Positions 1 to 9,454 of a stretch of DNA of 64,000 nucleotides are shown piece by piece; positions within the stretch are counted from its first letter, which is position 1, and each line of letters opens with the position of its first letter. The notes beneath the pieces are model-generated. The model was not told the DNA's origin, searched no databases, and saw only the letters and a list, made by a program, of their open reading frames with translations. Source of the stretch: Fontisubflavum oceani (GTDB taxonomy: Bacteria; Pseudomonadota; Alphaproteobacteria; Rhodobacterales; Rhodobacteraceae); the NCBI RefSeq assembly GCF_030407165.1, contig NZ_CP129111.1, forward strand, positions 806,001 to 870,000, read 5' to 3'. Made by a program: the position numbers and the translations under genes.

Positions 1-13
1 GGGTATTGATCGC

Positions 14-31
14 GCGGCGCTTCGGCGCCGC
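14..31 (-). terminator. GC-rich hairpin downstream of hspQ
   Basis: A perfect 7-bp inverted repeat (14-20 with 25-31) around a 4-base loop lies just past the hspQ stop codon. On the minus strand it is not followed by a clear T run, so it is only a possible terminator or mRNA-stabilising hairpin. Confidence 0.4.
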
Positions 32-37
32 AGCAGC

Positions 38-364
38 TCAATTCAGCTGATATTCAAGCGGATACCGTCCGTCTTGGAAATCACCGAACAAATCGGGCAA
101 ATCCGGGTGATCAACCGGCTCGCCGGTGTTGTCGGGAACAAGGTTCTGCTCCGACACATAGGCGACATAGTAGGTCTGATCATTCTCCGCCAAGAGGTGA
201 TAGAAGGGCTGCGCCTTGGACGGGCGGCTGCCCTCCGGTATGGCGTCATACCATTCCTCTGTATTGGCAAACTCCGGATCGATATCGAAAACCACCCCGC
301 GAAACGGGTGTTTTTTGTGCCGAACAACCTGCCCGAGGTTGTATTTTGCGTTACTGGTCAACAT
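38..364 (-). CDS. hspQ: Heat shock protein HspQ (YccV-like hemimethylated-DNA-binding fold)
   Basis: 108 aa, about the usual size for HspQ. HspQ proteins are small soluble factors that modulate Lon-type proteolysis, and the fold is also called YccV/hemimethylated-DNA-binding. The family pattern is clear: an N-terminal stretch with G-Q-V-V-R-H, then F-R-G-V-V-F-D-I-D-P-E-F, and near the middle Q-P-F-Y-H-L-L-A-E-N. A longer open frame continues upstream to 877, but similarity begins at the ATG at 362-364, so I start there. It is transcribed away from the lipoprotein gene at 617, with about 250 bp between them. Confidence 0.88.
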   Translation of the reverse strand: MLTSNAKYNLGQVVRHKKHPFRGVVFDIDPEFANTEEWYDAIPEGSRPSKAQPFYHLLAENDQTYYVAYVSEQNLVPDNTGEPVDHPDLPDLFGDFQDGRYPLEYQLN

Positions 365-616
365 GGCGAAGCGCCCCCTTAACAATTTCCTAAACCTTGG
401 GGCGGGCCCTTGTCCATCGAACATCGCCAGATTTGCGGGAAACAGACTGTGAACCTTAATTTGACAGTGCAAAATTCTCAATCGGACGAATGGTTTGGCC
501 AGCACCATCACAATGCTGTTCATCCTGGGCGATGATGTGCAGCTTGGCATTTCCTGATCGGCAGAAATCCCGTATACTCCTTCAAAACAAATATAGAATT
601 CGAGCAGGCAAAATTC

Positions 617-1192
617 ATGAAACAGGCAGTGTTTTTCCTGATGTTGCTGGTATTGGCAGGCTGTGGGCGCAATTTCTCGGCCCCTCGAGACCTGGATAAT
701 GCCTGCGAAATCGCAGACGAACGCCCGGCGTATTTCCGCGCGATGCGCGCGACCGAGCGTAATTGGGGCGTGCCCATCCATGTGCAGATGGCGACAATTT
801 ACCAGGAAAGCCGGTTTATCGGCGATGCGCGGACGCCGTTTCGCTATGCGCTTGGGGTGATCCCCATGGGGCGCCAAAGCTCCGCCTTTGGCTATAGCCA
901 GGCGCTGGACGGAACTTGGGAAGAATATCAGCGCTCTACCGGCAATCGCCGGGCTCGGCGCACCGATATCGGCGATGCGACCGATTTCATGGGCTGGTAT
1001 ATGACCCGCACAGTGGAACGGAACGGTGTGCCGCTAACCGATGCGCGGAACCAGTATCTGGCCTATCATGAGGGCCACACCGGCTATGCCCGCGGCAGCT
1101 ATAACGCCAAACCCTGGCTTCTCCGCGTGGCCAGCGATGTGGCCGACCGCGCGCAAACCTATCAGCTACAACTGGCAAGTTGCCGCCGCTGA
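617..1192 (+). CDS. Lipoprotein with a lytic-transglycosylase (SLT-like) domain
   Basis: 191 aa. The N-terminus is a lipoprotein signal: basic K at 3, hydrophobic stretch, and lipobox L-A-G-C with the lipidated Cys near residue 17. The mature part has the goose-lysozyme/SLT look: an E-S-R motif (Y-Q-E-S-R, catalytic Glu near residue 64), then A-F-G-Y-S-Q-A and a late Y-L-A-Y-H-E-G-H-T-G-Y segment. Related proteins in Rhodobacterales are annotated as transglycosylase SLT-domain proteins, so a role in peptidoglycan turnover at the outer membrane is likely. Exact substrate and cleavage mode are inference. Confidence 0.72.
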   Translation: MKQAVFFLMLLVLAGCGRNFSAPRDLDNACEIADERPAYFRAMRATERNWGVPIHVQMATIYQESRFIGDARTPFRYALGVIPMGRQSSAFGYSQALDGTWEEYQRSTGNRRARRTDIGDATDFMGWYMTRTVERNGVPLTDARNQYLAYHEGHTGYARGSYNAKPWLLRVASDVADRAQTYQLQLASCRR

Positions 1193-1196
1193 TCCG

Positions 1197-1802
1197 TCAA
1201 TCGTTCAGACCGCGGGCATCGATTTCTTGCGGGATGTTGAAGAGCCGGGCGCGAACCGTCACGTCCGTCTCCAGTTCTCCGAGAATGACGGTCGTATCGC
1301 TGCCCGCTTCATCTGTGATCACCCATTGGCGAAGCTCCACCGGATTGCCGGTGAAAACCAAGGTGATTTGACCGATCTCCGGATGTTCGGGGTCTTGTGC
1401 GACCACCCGTGTTGATGTGCCATCGCCCTCATGGCCGATCACCATACCGGATCGGCCCAGATCCACATTACGCGCCAGGATCAGGTGCAGCGGCGTGCGG
1501 CGGAGCGGATATTGTTCGGGTCGCTGGTTCGAACGCGCGTCGAAGATCGCAACCTGGCCGCCGCCTGCAATGACCAACAGGTCATCATCGCCGCCGCCAT
1601 ATTCAAAGCGCACACGCCCAGGCCGCTGGAGATAGAGCGTCCCGGTTGAAATTGTACCGTCGGCGTTGATCTGCGTGAACGACCCCTCGGCGGTGCGCAG
1701 CGTGTTCAGATAGGCCGACAGTTGGGACAGCGGGATCGCTTGCGCCCAGGCCGGCAAGGCGGTGGTGACGACCAGCGCCACGGACAGAAGAAACCGTTTC
1801 AT
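1197..1802 (-). CDS. lolA: Outer-membrane lipoprotein carrier protein LolA family
   Basis: 201 aa with a Sec signal peptide (M-K-R-F-L-L start, cleavage after A-W-A-Q-A, about residue 21). LolA is the periplasmic chaperone that takes lipoproteins from LolCDE to the outer membrane. The mature protein shows the LolA hallmarks: L-S-A-Y-L-N-T-L-R-T-A-E-G-S-F-T-Q near the N-terminus, then G-T-L-Y-L-Q-R-P-G-R-V-R-F-E-Y, the conserved R-P-G-R-x-R-F strand. It sits 61 bp downstream of ftsK on the same strand, the usual order in Rhodobacterales, and is probably cotranscribed with it. Confidence 0.87.
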   Translation of the reverse strand: MKRFLLSVALVVTTALPAWAQAIPLSQLSAYLNTLRTAEGSFTQINADGTISTGTLYLQRPGRVRFEYGGGDDDLLVIAGGGQVAIFDARSNQRPEQYPLRRTPLHLILARNVDLGRSGMVIGHEGDGTSTRVVAQDPEHPEIGQITLVFTGNPVELRQWVITDEAGSDTTVILGELETDVTVRARLFNIPQEIDARGLND

Positions 1803-1863
1803 TGCTCCAATTTAATCAGTCCGCGCCGGAGTTACACCTCACGTCCGCGCCATCGGCGGAAAA

Positions 1864-4659
1864 TCACGCTTGTTCCGGCACCAAAATCTCGCGTTTGCCG
1901 ACATGATTGGCGGCAGAGACCAGCCCGCTATCCTCCATCTGCTCCACCAAGCGCGCAGCTTTGTTGTAACCAATCGCCAGTTTGCGCTGGATGTAAGAGG
2001 TTGAGCATTTGCGATCATTGATCACAATCGCCACCGCCTGATCATAGAGGGCGTCTTCGCCATCGGTGTTGCCACCAAGGCCCAGCACCATGTCGATATC
2101 GCTTTCTTTGTCCTCATCGGGGCCATCCAGCACGCTGGCGGCATAGTCCGGCGGCCCGAAGCTCTTCAGATGGCGCACGATCTCTTCAACCTCTTCATCG
2201 CTGACGAACGGTCCGTGAACGCGGGTGATCTTGGCGCCACCCGCCATGTAGAGCATATCGCCCATGCCCAAGAGCTGTTCAGCCCCCTGCTCGCCCAGAA
2301 TGGTCCGGCTGTCGACTTTTGAGGTCACGTGGAACGAAATCCGCGTCGGGAAGTTGGCTTTGATCGTGCCGGTGATCACGTCAACCGAGGGCCGCTGCGT
2401 CGCCATGATGATATGGATGCCTGAGGCCCGCGCCATCTGCGCCAGGCGTTGGATGCAGGCCTCGATCTCTTTGCCCGCCACCATCATCAAATCCGCCATC
2501 TCATCGACAACAACAACGATGAACGGCATGCGCTCGGGTGCAAACTCCTCGGTCTCAAAAACGGGTTCGCCGGTTTCATCGTCAAACCCGGTCTGCACCG
2601 TGCGGCTGAACATCTCGCCTTTGGACAGCGCATCATCGACACGGCTGTTATAGCCTTCGATGTTGCGCACACCCATTTTGGACATCTTGCGATAGCGCTC
2701 TTCCATCTCGCCGACGGTCCATTTCAGCGCGACCACAGCCTTCTTCGGGTCGGTCACAACGGGCGAGAGCAGATGCGGAATGCCGTCATAAACGCTGAGT
2801 TCCAGCATTTTCGGGTCAATCATGATCATCCGGCACTCTTCCGGCGTCATTTTATAGAGCAGACTCAGGATCATCGTGTTGATCGCAACGGATTTACCCG
2901 AGCCGGTGGTCCCCGCGATCAGGAGGTGAGGCATTTTCGCCAGGTTCGCGACCACCGGATCACCGCCAATATCCTTGCCAAGCGCCAAGGGCAGGCGTTG
3001 GTTGCTGTCGCCGAAATCGCGACTCGACAGAATCTCGCGCAGCACCACTTTCTCGCGATGCTGGTTCGGCAATTCGATCCCAATGACACTCCGGCCCGGC
3101 ACGGTCGAAACCCGGGCTGAGAGCGCCGACATGGACCGCGCGATATCGTCGGCCAAACCAATCACCCGGCTGGCTTTCAGGCCGGGCGCCGGTTCAAGCT
3201 CATACATGGTCACGACCGGGCCGGGGCGAACGCTGACGATCTCGCCTTTCACACCATAGTCATCCAACACATTTTCCAGCATCCGCGCGTTTTCTTCGAG
3301 CGCCTCATCGCTCAAATGATGCCGCTCGATGGCAACCGCGCTCGTCAGGAGCGACAGGGGCGGAAACTCATACTCGGCCGCCTCCGCCTCCAAGGGCAGT
3401 GACGGTTGAGCATCGGCCATTGCCGCGCGAGAGGGCGTCATTTTGCGGGCCTGATGCTGGACCACCTTTTTCGGTTCAGCTTGCGGGACGGCAAAGGCGG
3501 CCGCGCGGGACGGCTCGGCATCATACTCGGCCACACGCTCGGAATGCGGCAGCGGGATCGTCTCCTGCGGAGCTACGGCCTGCGCCTCATTGGCGACGCT
3601 GGTTAAGGGCGGCTCAACCCGCGTGAGTGGCGGCGCGGCACGTGTCGCGGTCATCGCTTTGTGCCGCGCGACGGCTGCTTGCGGTGTGGTCAGCGGTCGC
3701 CGCACGCGGCTTTTGATCACATCGGCGATTTTCTCGCGAATGCGGTCGTCATCAGGGGCATCAATATCGTCAACCGCTGCGGTGCCGCGTTCGGGCAACT
3801 CGGGTTCTAGATCAACCGCACGCTCCTTACCGCGCAAAAGCGGGACACGGGCCAAGAGGCCGGGGCGCGGCGCGGCGATGGGGGCCGTATCAAGCTCTGC
3901 AATATCCTCATGGAAGATGTTCTCGTCTTCAATCTCGTCTGCCTCGTGTCGGGCAAGGGCGCGCGCCTGACGCCGTGCATGCAGGGATTGCGCAGCTTGT
4001 GCAGCACCGCGACCGGCCTGCCCAAAGAGCGTGGCCAACCCCGCAATGGTCGATACCAGCCCGACCAGCAGGAACCGCAAAGCCACACGTAGTTCAGGCT
4101 TGTTGACGCCAAGCACAAACAGGCCGAGCGCCAGGAAGGCCAGGAAACTAAGCGCGGCGAGGAGTTTCAGGCCGAATTCCGACCCGAATGGCAGGATGTT
4201 CAAAAGCGCGCCGAGCACCGTGTCGCCAAACAGCCCGCCCAATCCAAAGCTATGGCTCCATTCCGGCCCGGGCGCGTAGCTCGCGGCATAGATCGCCGCC
4301 AAAGCAACCGCAATCGGCAGGAACACAACCCGACCAATCGCCCGGTCGGCACCACGATGGAAGAGGAGCCGCGCGCCCCAAACCAGGGCGCCAATGGCGA
4401 GGCCGTAAGCCCCATACCCGACGATCAACATCAAAACCGCCGCAATCGCCGCGCCCACATGGCCCAAATAGTTCTGCGGCACTGCATCCGTCGCAACGGT
4501 CCAGTTCGGATCTTCCGGCGAGTAGGAGGCAAGCATCATAACCAGCGCGACACCGAGCACCATCAAGCCCAGCCCCAAAAGCTCTTGGCCGCGCCGTTCA
4601 AGCGCGGCTTGCATCCGGCTGTCCAAAAGCGGGTCGCGCTGTCGTGTCTGATACGCCAT
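1864..4659 (-). CDS. ftsK: DNA translocase FtsK
   Basis: 931 aa. FtsK is a hexameric, membrane-anchored DNA pump that moves the terminus through the closing septum and activates XerCD at dif. The N-terminal about 210 residues hold four or so membrane segments. A variable, Pro/Ala/charged linker follows to about residue 430. The motor comes next, with Walker A (A-G-T-T-G-S-G-K-S) near residue 580 and Walker B (V-V-V-V-D-E-M) near 717. The C-terminal winged-helix gamma domain, which reads KOPS, occupies the last 65 residues (S-T-S-Y-I-Q-R-K-L and G-Y-N-K-A-A). The start is 11 bp downstream of the aminotransferase stop, suggesting an operon. Confidence 0.96.
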   Translation of the reverse strand: MAYQTRQRDPLLDSRMQAALERRGQELLGLGLMVLGVALVMMLASYSPEDPNWTVATDAVPQNYLGHVGAAIAAVLMLIVGYGAYGLAIGALVWGARLLFHRGADRAIGRVVFLPIAVALAAIYAASYAPGPEWSHSFGLGGLFGDTVLGALLNILPFGSEFGLKLLAALSFLAFLALGLFVLGVNKPELRVALRFLLVGLVSTIAGLATLFGQAGRGAAQAAQSLHARRQARALARHEADEIEDENIFHEDIAELDTAPIAAPRPGLLARVPLLRGKERAVDLEPELPERGTAAVDDIDAPDDDRIREKIADVIKSRVRRPLTTPQAAVARHKAMTATRAAPPLTRVEPPLTSVANEAQAVAPQETIPLPHSERVAEYDAEPSRAAAFAVPQAEPKKVVQHQARKMTPSRAAMADAQPSLPLEAEAAEYEFPPLSLLTSAVAIERHHLSDEALEENARMLENVLDDYGVKGEIVSVRPGPVVTMYELEPAPGLKASRVIGLADDIARSMSALSARVSTVPGRSVIGIELPNQHREKVVLREILSSRDFGDSNQRLPLALGKDIGGDPVVANLAKMPHLLIAGTTGSGKSVAINTMILSLLYKMTPEECRMIMIDPKMLELSVYDGIPHLLSPVVTDPKKAVVALKWTVGEMEERYRKMSKMGVRNIEGYNSRVDDALSKGEMFSRTVQTGFDDETGEPVFETEEFAPERMPFIVVVVDEMADLMMVAGKEIEACIQRLAQMARASGIHIIMATQRPSVDVITGTIKANFPTRISFHVTSKVDSRTILGEQGAEQLLGMGDMLYMAGGAKITRVHGPFVSDEEVEEIVRHLKSFGPPDYAASVLDGPDEDKESDIDMVLGLGGNTDGEDALYDQAVAIVINDRKCSTSYIQRKLAIGYNKAARLVEQMEDSGLVSAANHVGKREILVPEQA

Positions 4660-4670
4660 AGATCTCTACC

Positions 4671-5852
4671 TCACCGATATAAACAGTCGCGGAGCTTGAT
4701 CAGCCCGCGCCGCATGTCGTCTTTTTCGGCCACCATCGCCACGCGGATGTGATCCGCGCCCGGCGTGTGGCCCTCGATTGTCCGCGCCAGATAGGCCCCA
4801 GGCAGCACCCGGACACCCGTCTCGCGCCATAATTTCAGGGTTGCCGCCTCGCCGTTCTCCACCGGAAGCCAGAGGAAAAACCCCGCCTCGGGCGGCCTGT
4901 AGCCTTCGAGGCCGTCGAAAACCTCGTCGGCAATGGCATATTTCTCCGCGTAAAGCGCGCGGTTGGCGATCACATGGTCTTCGTCCGCCCAAGCGCGCGC
5001 GGCGACAGCCTGGAGCGGCATCGGAAGAGGTGCGCCCGCATAGGCGCGCAGCTGTTTCAGGCGCGCGATGCTCTTTTCACCGCCAGCGGCGAAGCCAGAG
5101 CGGAGGCCGGGCAGGTTGGACCGCTTCGACAGCGAGTGGAAAATCACGACCCGGTCGGGGTTCGCCCCGACCTCAGAAGCGACCTGCAACGCGCCTGGCG
5201 GCGGCGTCTCGCGATAGATCTCCGAATAACACTCATCCGCGAAAATCTGGAAATCATATTGCTCGGCCAGGCTGATCAGATCGGCCCAATACGCCCGATC
5301 CGCCACCGCGCCCTGCGGGTTCGCGGGGGAGCAGATATAGGCGACCGTGACCCGCTCCAATATCTCGGGCGGCAAGCTGGCATAGTCCGGCAAGTTGCCC
5401 GTCGCGTCGGTCGCGGGGACGTAAACCGGCTCCGCCCCGATGGCCAACGCGGCCACGGCATAAACTTGATAAAACGGGTTGGGCGTCAGAATGACGGGCT
5501 GTTTGCCACCCTTCGTCTCGGGGCTCAGCGCGATCAGCGCGTTAAAAAGCCCCTCGCGCGTGCCGTTCAAAGGCAAGACCTGGGTCCCCGCATCGACCGA
5601 GACATCATAGCGGCGTTTGATCCAATCGGCGATGGCCTGCTGTAACGCCGGGCTGCCATCATTCGCCGGGTATTTGGCGAAGCTGTCGACGTTTTCGGTC
5701 AGCACATCGCCCACCCAATCGGGGAACGCGTGGCGTGGCTCACCAATCGTCATGACAATCGGTTCGTCCCCAGGCTGATGGGAATCGAGCAAGGTCCGCA
5801 AACGCGGAAACGCATATTCTGGCAGGTCCGAAAACCGCTCTGGAAAGTACAT
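4671..5852 (-). CDS. Class I/II PLP-dependent aminotransferase
   Basis: 393 aa, fold-type I aminotransferase, similar in build to succinyldiaminopimelate/LL-DAP-type transaminases. Visible features: T-I-G-E-P-R-H substrate-arm region near residue 35, N-G-T-R-E-G loop, the C-S-P-A-N-P-Q-G segment with the cofactor Asn, F-A-D-E-C-Y-S-E-I-Y with the PLP-ring Asp, and the PLP lysine in S-L-S-K-R-S-N-L-P-G-L-R-S-G-F. I start at the ATG at 5850-5852 (M-Y-F-P-E-R-F); upstream in-frame residues look non-conserved. It precedes ftsK by 11 bp. A role in lysine/DAP biosynthesis (DapC) is plausible, but the substrate cannot be read from sequence. Confidence 0.86.
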   Translation of the reverse strand: MYFPERFSDLPEYAFPRLRTLLDSHQPGDEPIVMTIGEPRHAFPDWVGDVLTENVDSFAKYPANDGSPALQQAIADWIKRRYDVSVDAGTQVLPLNGTREGLFNALIALSPETKGGKQPVILTPNPFYQVYAVAALAIGAEPVYVPATDATGNLPDYASLPPEILERVTVAYICSPANPQGAVADRAYWADLISLAEQYDFQIFADECYSEIYRETPPPGALQVASEVGANPDRVVIFHSLSKRSNLPGLRSGFAAGGEKSIARLKQLRAYAGAPLPMPLQAVAARAWADEDHVIANRALYAEKYAIADEVFDGLEGYRPPEAGFFLWLPVENGEAATLKLWRETGVRVLPGAYLARTIEGHTPGADHIRVAMVAEKDDMRRGLIKLRDCLYR

Positions 5853-5969
5853 ATCTGCCTCAGTTTCAGGATCATAGCGCCCTGATTTGCAGACAGTGTA
5901 CGGCGATGGGCCGCGTGGGTCCAGAAAAACGCGCCTTTTCAGGGCGTAAAGGCGCAACGCCTGTGGCGC

Positions 5970-7298
5970 TTAGGCCAATGCCCGCTCCGCCGCCGCCGCA
6001 ATGCGCAGAAGTTGTGGCTCCGCCATCTGTGGGCACAAGATCATGATGCCTGTTGAGGGAATGCCGGTCGGCAGGGTCACGGCGCAGAGCCCCATCAGGT
6101 TGCCAACACGGGTGTTGCGCAGGGTCAAAAGGTTCTCGGTCACGAAATAATCGTCGTCACTCATCAGGCGCGCGGCATTTGCGGGTAGGTTCGCCGCCGT
6201 TGGCAAAAGCACCGCGTCATAGGCGGCGGTCTCACGCGCCCAGTCTCGCCTCAGACGGCGCAACCGCTGCCATCCGGCAACGAAATCAGGCGCGCTGACC
6301 TCGCGCCCCTGGCGGAACCGGTCGCGGATTCGGTCAAACATTTTCTCGGGCGCGGCCTCGATCGTCTCGCCCCAGGTGCCATAGGCCTCTCCGGTGAACA
6401 GCATCAGCGTTGTCTGCATCGCCTCGTCGATAGCCGGGATCGTCCCGGTATCGATCTGCGCCCCGGCTTGGGCAAGCCGGTCGATGGCGGATTGAAATGC
6501 CGCACCGGGCGCGTCGCGCACATCCGAGGAATAGGGCTCCAGCACCAAAAACCGTTTGCCGGCCAGGCGCGCGCCGGTGAGATCGACTGGCTTACCGCCC
6601 TCCATCACCGCCAGCAAATGCGCCGCATCTTCGACAGTCTTGGTCAGCGGGCCAACTGTGTCGAAACTCTCCGCCAATGGCACAACACCTTGAAGGCTGA
6701 GCCGCCCGTGGGTGGTTTTAAGGCCGACCAGATCGTTGTAAGCGGCAGGCAAACGGACGGACCCACCGGTATCCGACCCGATCCCTGCCGCCGCCAGGCC
6801 GAAGGCGACAGAAGCTGCCGCACCGGAAGACGACCCGCCCGGCACCAGGTCCGGATCATTCACATTGGGGGGTGTTGCGGTGATCGGGTTCACGCCCAGA
6901 CCGGAAAAAGCCAGTTCCGTCATATGGGTCTTGCCCAGGCAAACCAGACCGGCCCGCGTCGCCCGCGCCAAAACCTCGGCATCTTCAGACGGCACACGGC
7001 CTTTCAACAGAGCCGATCCCGCCTCCGTCGGCAGGCCAGCGGTATCGAACAGGTCTTTCCAGGAGATTGGCACACCATCCAAAAGCCCGCGCCGCACGCC
7101 GTCTTTTGCCCGCGCCGCCGAGGCCTCTGCCTCCGCCAGCGCGCGCTCTGGCGTCAACATCGTGTAGATTCGGTCTGTATCCGGAAAAGCCCCACAGGCG
7201 GTCAGATAGGCTTCGGTCAACGCCACCGGGTCGATCTCGCCCGCGCCGATCGCCCGACCCAAATCGCTCGCGCTCAAGCTTTGCCAATCGTCCCGCAT
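5970..7298 (-). CDS. Amidase signature family enzyme
   Basis: 442 aa. Amidase signature enzymes hydrolyse C-N amide bonds using a Ser-cisSer-Lys triad. All parts are visible: the Lys in I-S-W-K-D-L-F-D-T-A-G near residue 79, the Gly/Ser-rich G-G-S-S-S-G-A-A-A segment near 155, and G-S-D-T-G-G-S-V-R-L-P-A with the nucleophilic Ser. It resembles GatA, but the window shows no gatB or gatC beside it and the C-terminal region is free-standing, so a general amidase is more likely than a tRNA amidotransferase subunit. It lies 117 bp upstream of the aminotransferase on the same strand and diverges from the ubiH-like gene. Confidence 0.87.
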   Translation of the reverse strand: MRDDWQSLSASDLGRAIGAGEIDPVALTEAYLTACGAFPDTDRIYTMLTPERALAEAEASAARAKDGVRRGLLDGVPISWKDLFDTAGLPTEAGSALLKGRVPSEDAEVLARATRAGLVCLGKTHMTELAFSGLGVNPITATPPNVNDPDLVPGGSSSGAAASVAFGLAAAGIGSDTGGSVRLPAAYNDLVGLKTTHGRLSLQGVVPLAESFDTVGPLTKTVEDAAHLLAVMEGGKPVDLTGARLAGKRFLVLEPYSSDVRDAPGAAFQSAIDRLAQAGAQIDTGTIPAIDEAMQTTLMLFTGEAYGTWGETIEAAPEKMFDRIRDRFRQGREVSAPDFVAGWQRLRRLRRDWARETAAYDAVLLPTAANLPANAARLMSDDDYFVTENLLTLRNTRVGNLMGLCAVTLPTGIPSTGIMILCPQMAEPQLLRIAAAAERALA

Positions 7299-7385
7299 AT
7301 TCCTGCCCCCGTCATGGTGTCGCGGGCCACGCTATCTGTGCGTTCCGCGTTGGACAATCCTCGACGCACCTGCATATTCCCTCTT

Positions 7386-8609
7386 ATGGCACATGACGCA
7401 GATGTTCTGATTGTCGGCGGCGGCTTGAACGGCCCCTGCCTGGCGCTGGCCCTGGCGCAAGCGGGGTTTTCCAGCCTGGTTTTGGACGCGCAAAGCACCG
7501 AAAATCGAGGCGCAGACACGTTTGACGGGCGGTCTTACGCGCTGGCCCTGGCCTCGACCAAACTGCTGGATGCGTTGGGGCTTTGGGAGGATTTGGCCGA
7601 TCACGCGCAGCCAATCTTGGAAGTCATTGCAAGCGATGGGCGGGCCGGCGAAGGGCCGTCGCCGTTTTTCCTGCATTTCGATCATGCGGAGATTGAAGAA
7701 GGCCCAATGGGCCATATGCTGGAAGATCGCTATCTGCGGCAGGCCCTGCTCGCCGCGATGGAGGCCGATCCTCTGGTCACACACCGCCCGGGCGCACGCG
7801 TCATCGCACAGGATACGGAAACAGGCGCGCGCGTCACGCTCGACGATGGCACCGACCTGACCGCACGGCTGCTTATCGGCGCCGATGGGCGGCAAAGCGG
7901 TGTGGCCGCGCGCGCCGGGATCAAACGCACCGGATGGGATTATGGGCAAACCGCGCTGGTCTGCGCGATTGCCCATGAGAAACCTCATAACGGCATCGCG
8001 CATCAGTTTTTCATGCCGCCCGGGCCGCTGGCAATCCTGCCGCTGCCCGGCAACCGTTCGTCAATTGTCTGGAGTGAAACCCATGAGGCCGCCGCGCGGA
8101 TCAATGCGCTACCCGACGCAGACTATCTCGACGCGCTCCGCCCCCGGTTCGGCGATTTTCTGGGCGGGATCAGCCTTGAAGGCGCGCGGTTCAGCTATCC
8201 ATTGACCCTGACGCTCGCCACCAGCTTCGTGGCCCCAAATCTGGCCCTGGTGGGGGACGCCGCCCATGGTGTGCACCCGATTGCGGGCCAAGGTCTGAAC
8301 CTGGGCCTGCGCGATGTCGGCGCATTGGCCGAAGTGCTGGCGGATGCGAAACGGCGTGGCGAAGATTTTGGTGCCATTGATGTGCTGGAGCGCTATCAAA
8401 CTTGGCGCCGCTTCGACACCGCCGCGTTGGCCGCCGGGATGGATGCGGTGAACAAGTTGTTCTCCAACGATAATCCGCTGCTGCGTGCCGGGCGTGATCT
8501 GGGTCTTGGCGTGGTGAATGCGCTGCCGGGTCTCCGGCGTCGGTTTATCCGCGAAGCCGCCGGGCTAACTGGCGATTTGCCGCGTCTGCTGCGCGGCCGT
8601 CCACTTTAG
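7386..8609 (+). CDS. UbiH/UbiF/COQ6-family FAD monooxygenase
   Basis: 407 aa. These enzymes hydroxylate the aromatic ring during ubiquinone synthesis. The N-terminal Rossmann motif (D-V-L-I-V-G-G-G-L-N-G) begins at residue 6, the D-G-R-S-Y-A-L-A substrate-loop motif is near residue 49, and the family signature A-L-V-G-D-A-A-H-G-V-H-P-I-A-G-Q-G-L-N-L-G appears near residues 283-303. The ATG at 7386 is chosen because the Rossmann motif starts directly after it, although the frame stays open far upstream antisense to the amidase. Its end overlaps the convergent Trm112 gene by 4 bp. Which ring position it hydroxylates cannot be said. Confidence 0.88.
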   Translation: MAHDADVLIVGGGLNGPCLALALAQAGFSSLVLDAQSTENRGADTFDGRSYALALASTKLLDALGLWEDLADHAQPILEVIASDGRAGEGPSPFFLHFDHAEIEEGPMGHMLEDRYLRQALLAAMEADPLVTHRPGARVIAQDTETGARVTLDDGTDLTARLLIGADGRQSGVAARAGIKRTGWDYGQTALVCAIAHEKPHNGIAHQFFMPPGPLAILPLPGNRSSIVWSETHEAAARINALPDADYLDALRPRFGDFLGGISLEGARFSYPLTLTLATSFVAPNLALVGDAAHGVHPIAGQGLNLGLRDVGALAEVLADAKRRGEDFGAIDVLERYQTWRRFDTAALAAGMDAVNKLFSNDNPLLRAGRDLGLGVVNALPGLRRRFIREAAGLTGDLPRLLRGRPL

Positions 8610-8788
8610 TCGATCTTCCGAGCTTCTTCTTCCAAGAGAATCGGAATCCCGTTGCGGATCGGGAAGGCCAGATGCGCGGCTTTGGAGATCAACTCCTGCG
8701 CCTCCGCATCATAGCTGAGCGGCGCATGGGTCAGGGGGCAAACCAGGGCCTCCAACATCCGGCGATCGGCCTGAGCAGCGGGGGTCAT
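8606..8788 (-). CDS. Trm112 family protein
   Basis: 60 aa, the usual size for bacterial Trm112/YcaR proteins, small zinc-ribbon-like partners of methyltransferases. The family core is visible: L-V-C-P-L-T, then L-I-S-K-A-A-H-L-A-F-P-I-R-N-G-I-P-I-L-L. Only the first Cys of the usual zinc site remains, as in many proteobacterial members. The ATG overlaps the stop of the upstream LON-domain gene by 4 bp (ATGA), so translation is probably coupled. It is the last gene of the xthA-cnoX-LON-Trm112 run. Confidence 0.86.
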   Translation of the reverse strand: MTPAAQADRRMLEALVCPLTHAPLSYDAEAQELISKAAHLAFPIRNGIPILLEEEARKID

Positions 8789-9429
8789 TGCAGAACCTCT
8801 TCGGTCGCGCCACCGCGCAGCGCAAATTCGATTAGTGTCACCACGGTTTCGCGGCGGGTGGTCAAGGACGGCGCCTCCAGCAGCGCCTGCTTCTCTTCGG
8901 GCTCAAACGGACAGAGCATCGACAGCGAGTTGATCAACAACTCATCCTCCGCATCTTTCAGACTGTCCCAATCCGTCGACAGCGACAGCGCTTCGAAATA
9001 ACGCGAGAGAAGGTCGAGAAATTCGGGCCGGTTGAAGCTTTCATCCCGCTCGACGCCGCCCCGGTCGGCCTCAAACCCGTCCCAAGATACATCCGCCTTC
9101 AAATATGGGCTGAACCCCGAGACCTCGCGCGTCACGCGATAGCGCGAGATGCCAGAAAGCGTGATCATGTAGCGCCCATCCTCGGTCTCCGAGAATTGCG
9201 TGATCCGGCCCGCGCACCCAATCGCGTGAAGGCGTTTGTCAGCGTTGCCCGGCAAGTCGCGCGGCTGCACCATGCCGATCAAACGGTGCCGGGTTTTGAG
9301 CGTATCATCCAGCATCGCGAGATAGCGCGGCTCGAAAATATGCAGCGGCAGACGCGCGCGCGGCAAAAGCAGCGCGCCCGGAAGTGGGAACACTGGAAGG
9401 GTGTCGGGAAGGTCGGCTGAGGACATCAT
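8785..9429 (-). CDS. LON peptidase substrate-binding domain protein
   Basis: 214 aa. It matches the N-terminal (LAN) domain of Lon protease, without ATPase or protease parts. The motifs F-P-L-P-G-A-L-L-L-P at the N-terminus, L-P-L-H-I-F-E-P-R-Y and I-G-C-A-G-R-I-T-Q-F are typical. Two adjacent ATGs at 9429 and 9426 are the best starts; a longer frame begins at a TTG at 9462 that would overlap cnoX. Function in stand-alone form is unclear; a role in protein quality control is inferred from its fixed place after cnoX. Confidence 0.85.
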   Translation of the reverse strand: MMSSADLPDTLPVFPLPGALLLPRARLPLHIFEPRYLAMLDDTLKTRHRLIGMVQPRDLPGNADKRLHAIGCAGRITQFSETEDGRYMITLSGISRYRVTREVSGFSPYLKADVSWDGFEADRGGVERDESFNRPEFLDLLSRYFEALSLSTDWDSLKDAEDELLINSLSMLCPFEPEEKQALLEAPSLTTRRETVVTLIEFALRGGATEEVLQ

Positions 9430-9454
9430 ACCCAACATGTAGCACGCTGTGCGG

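Noticed and set aside
6468..7385. N-terminal extension of the UbiH-like protein by 306 residues.
   Set aside because: The extension overlaps the amidase gene antisense, and the FAD motif starts right after the ATG at 7386.
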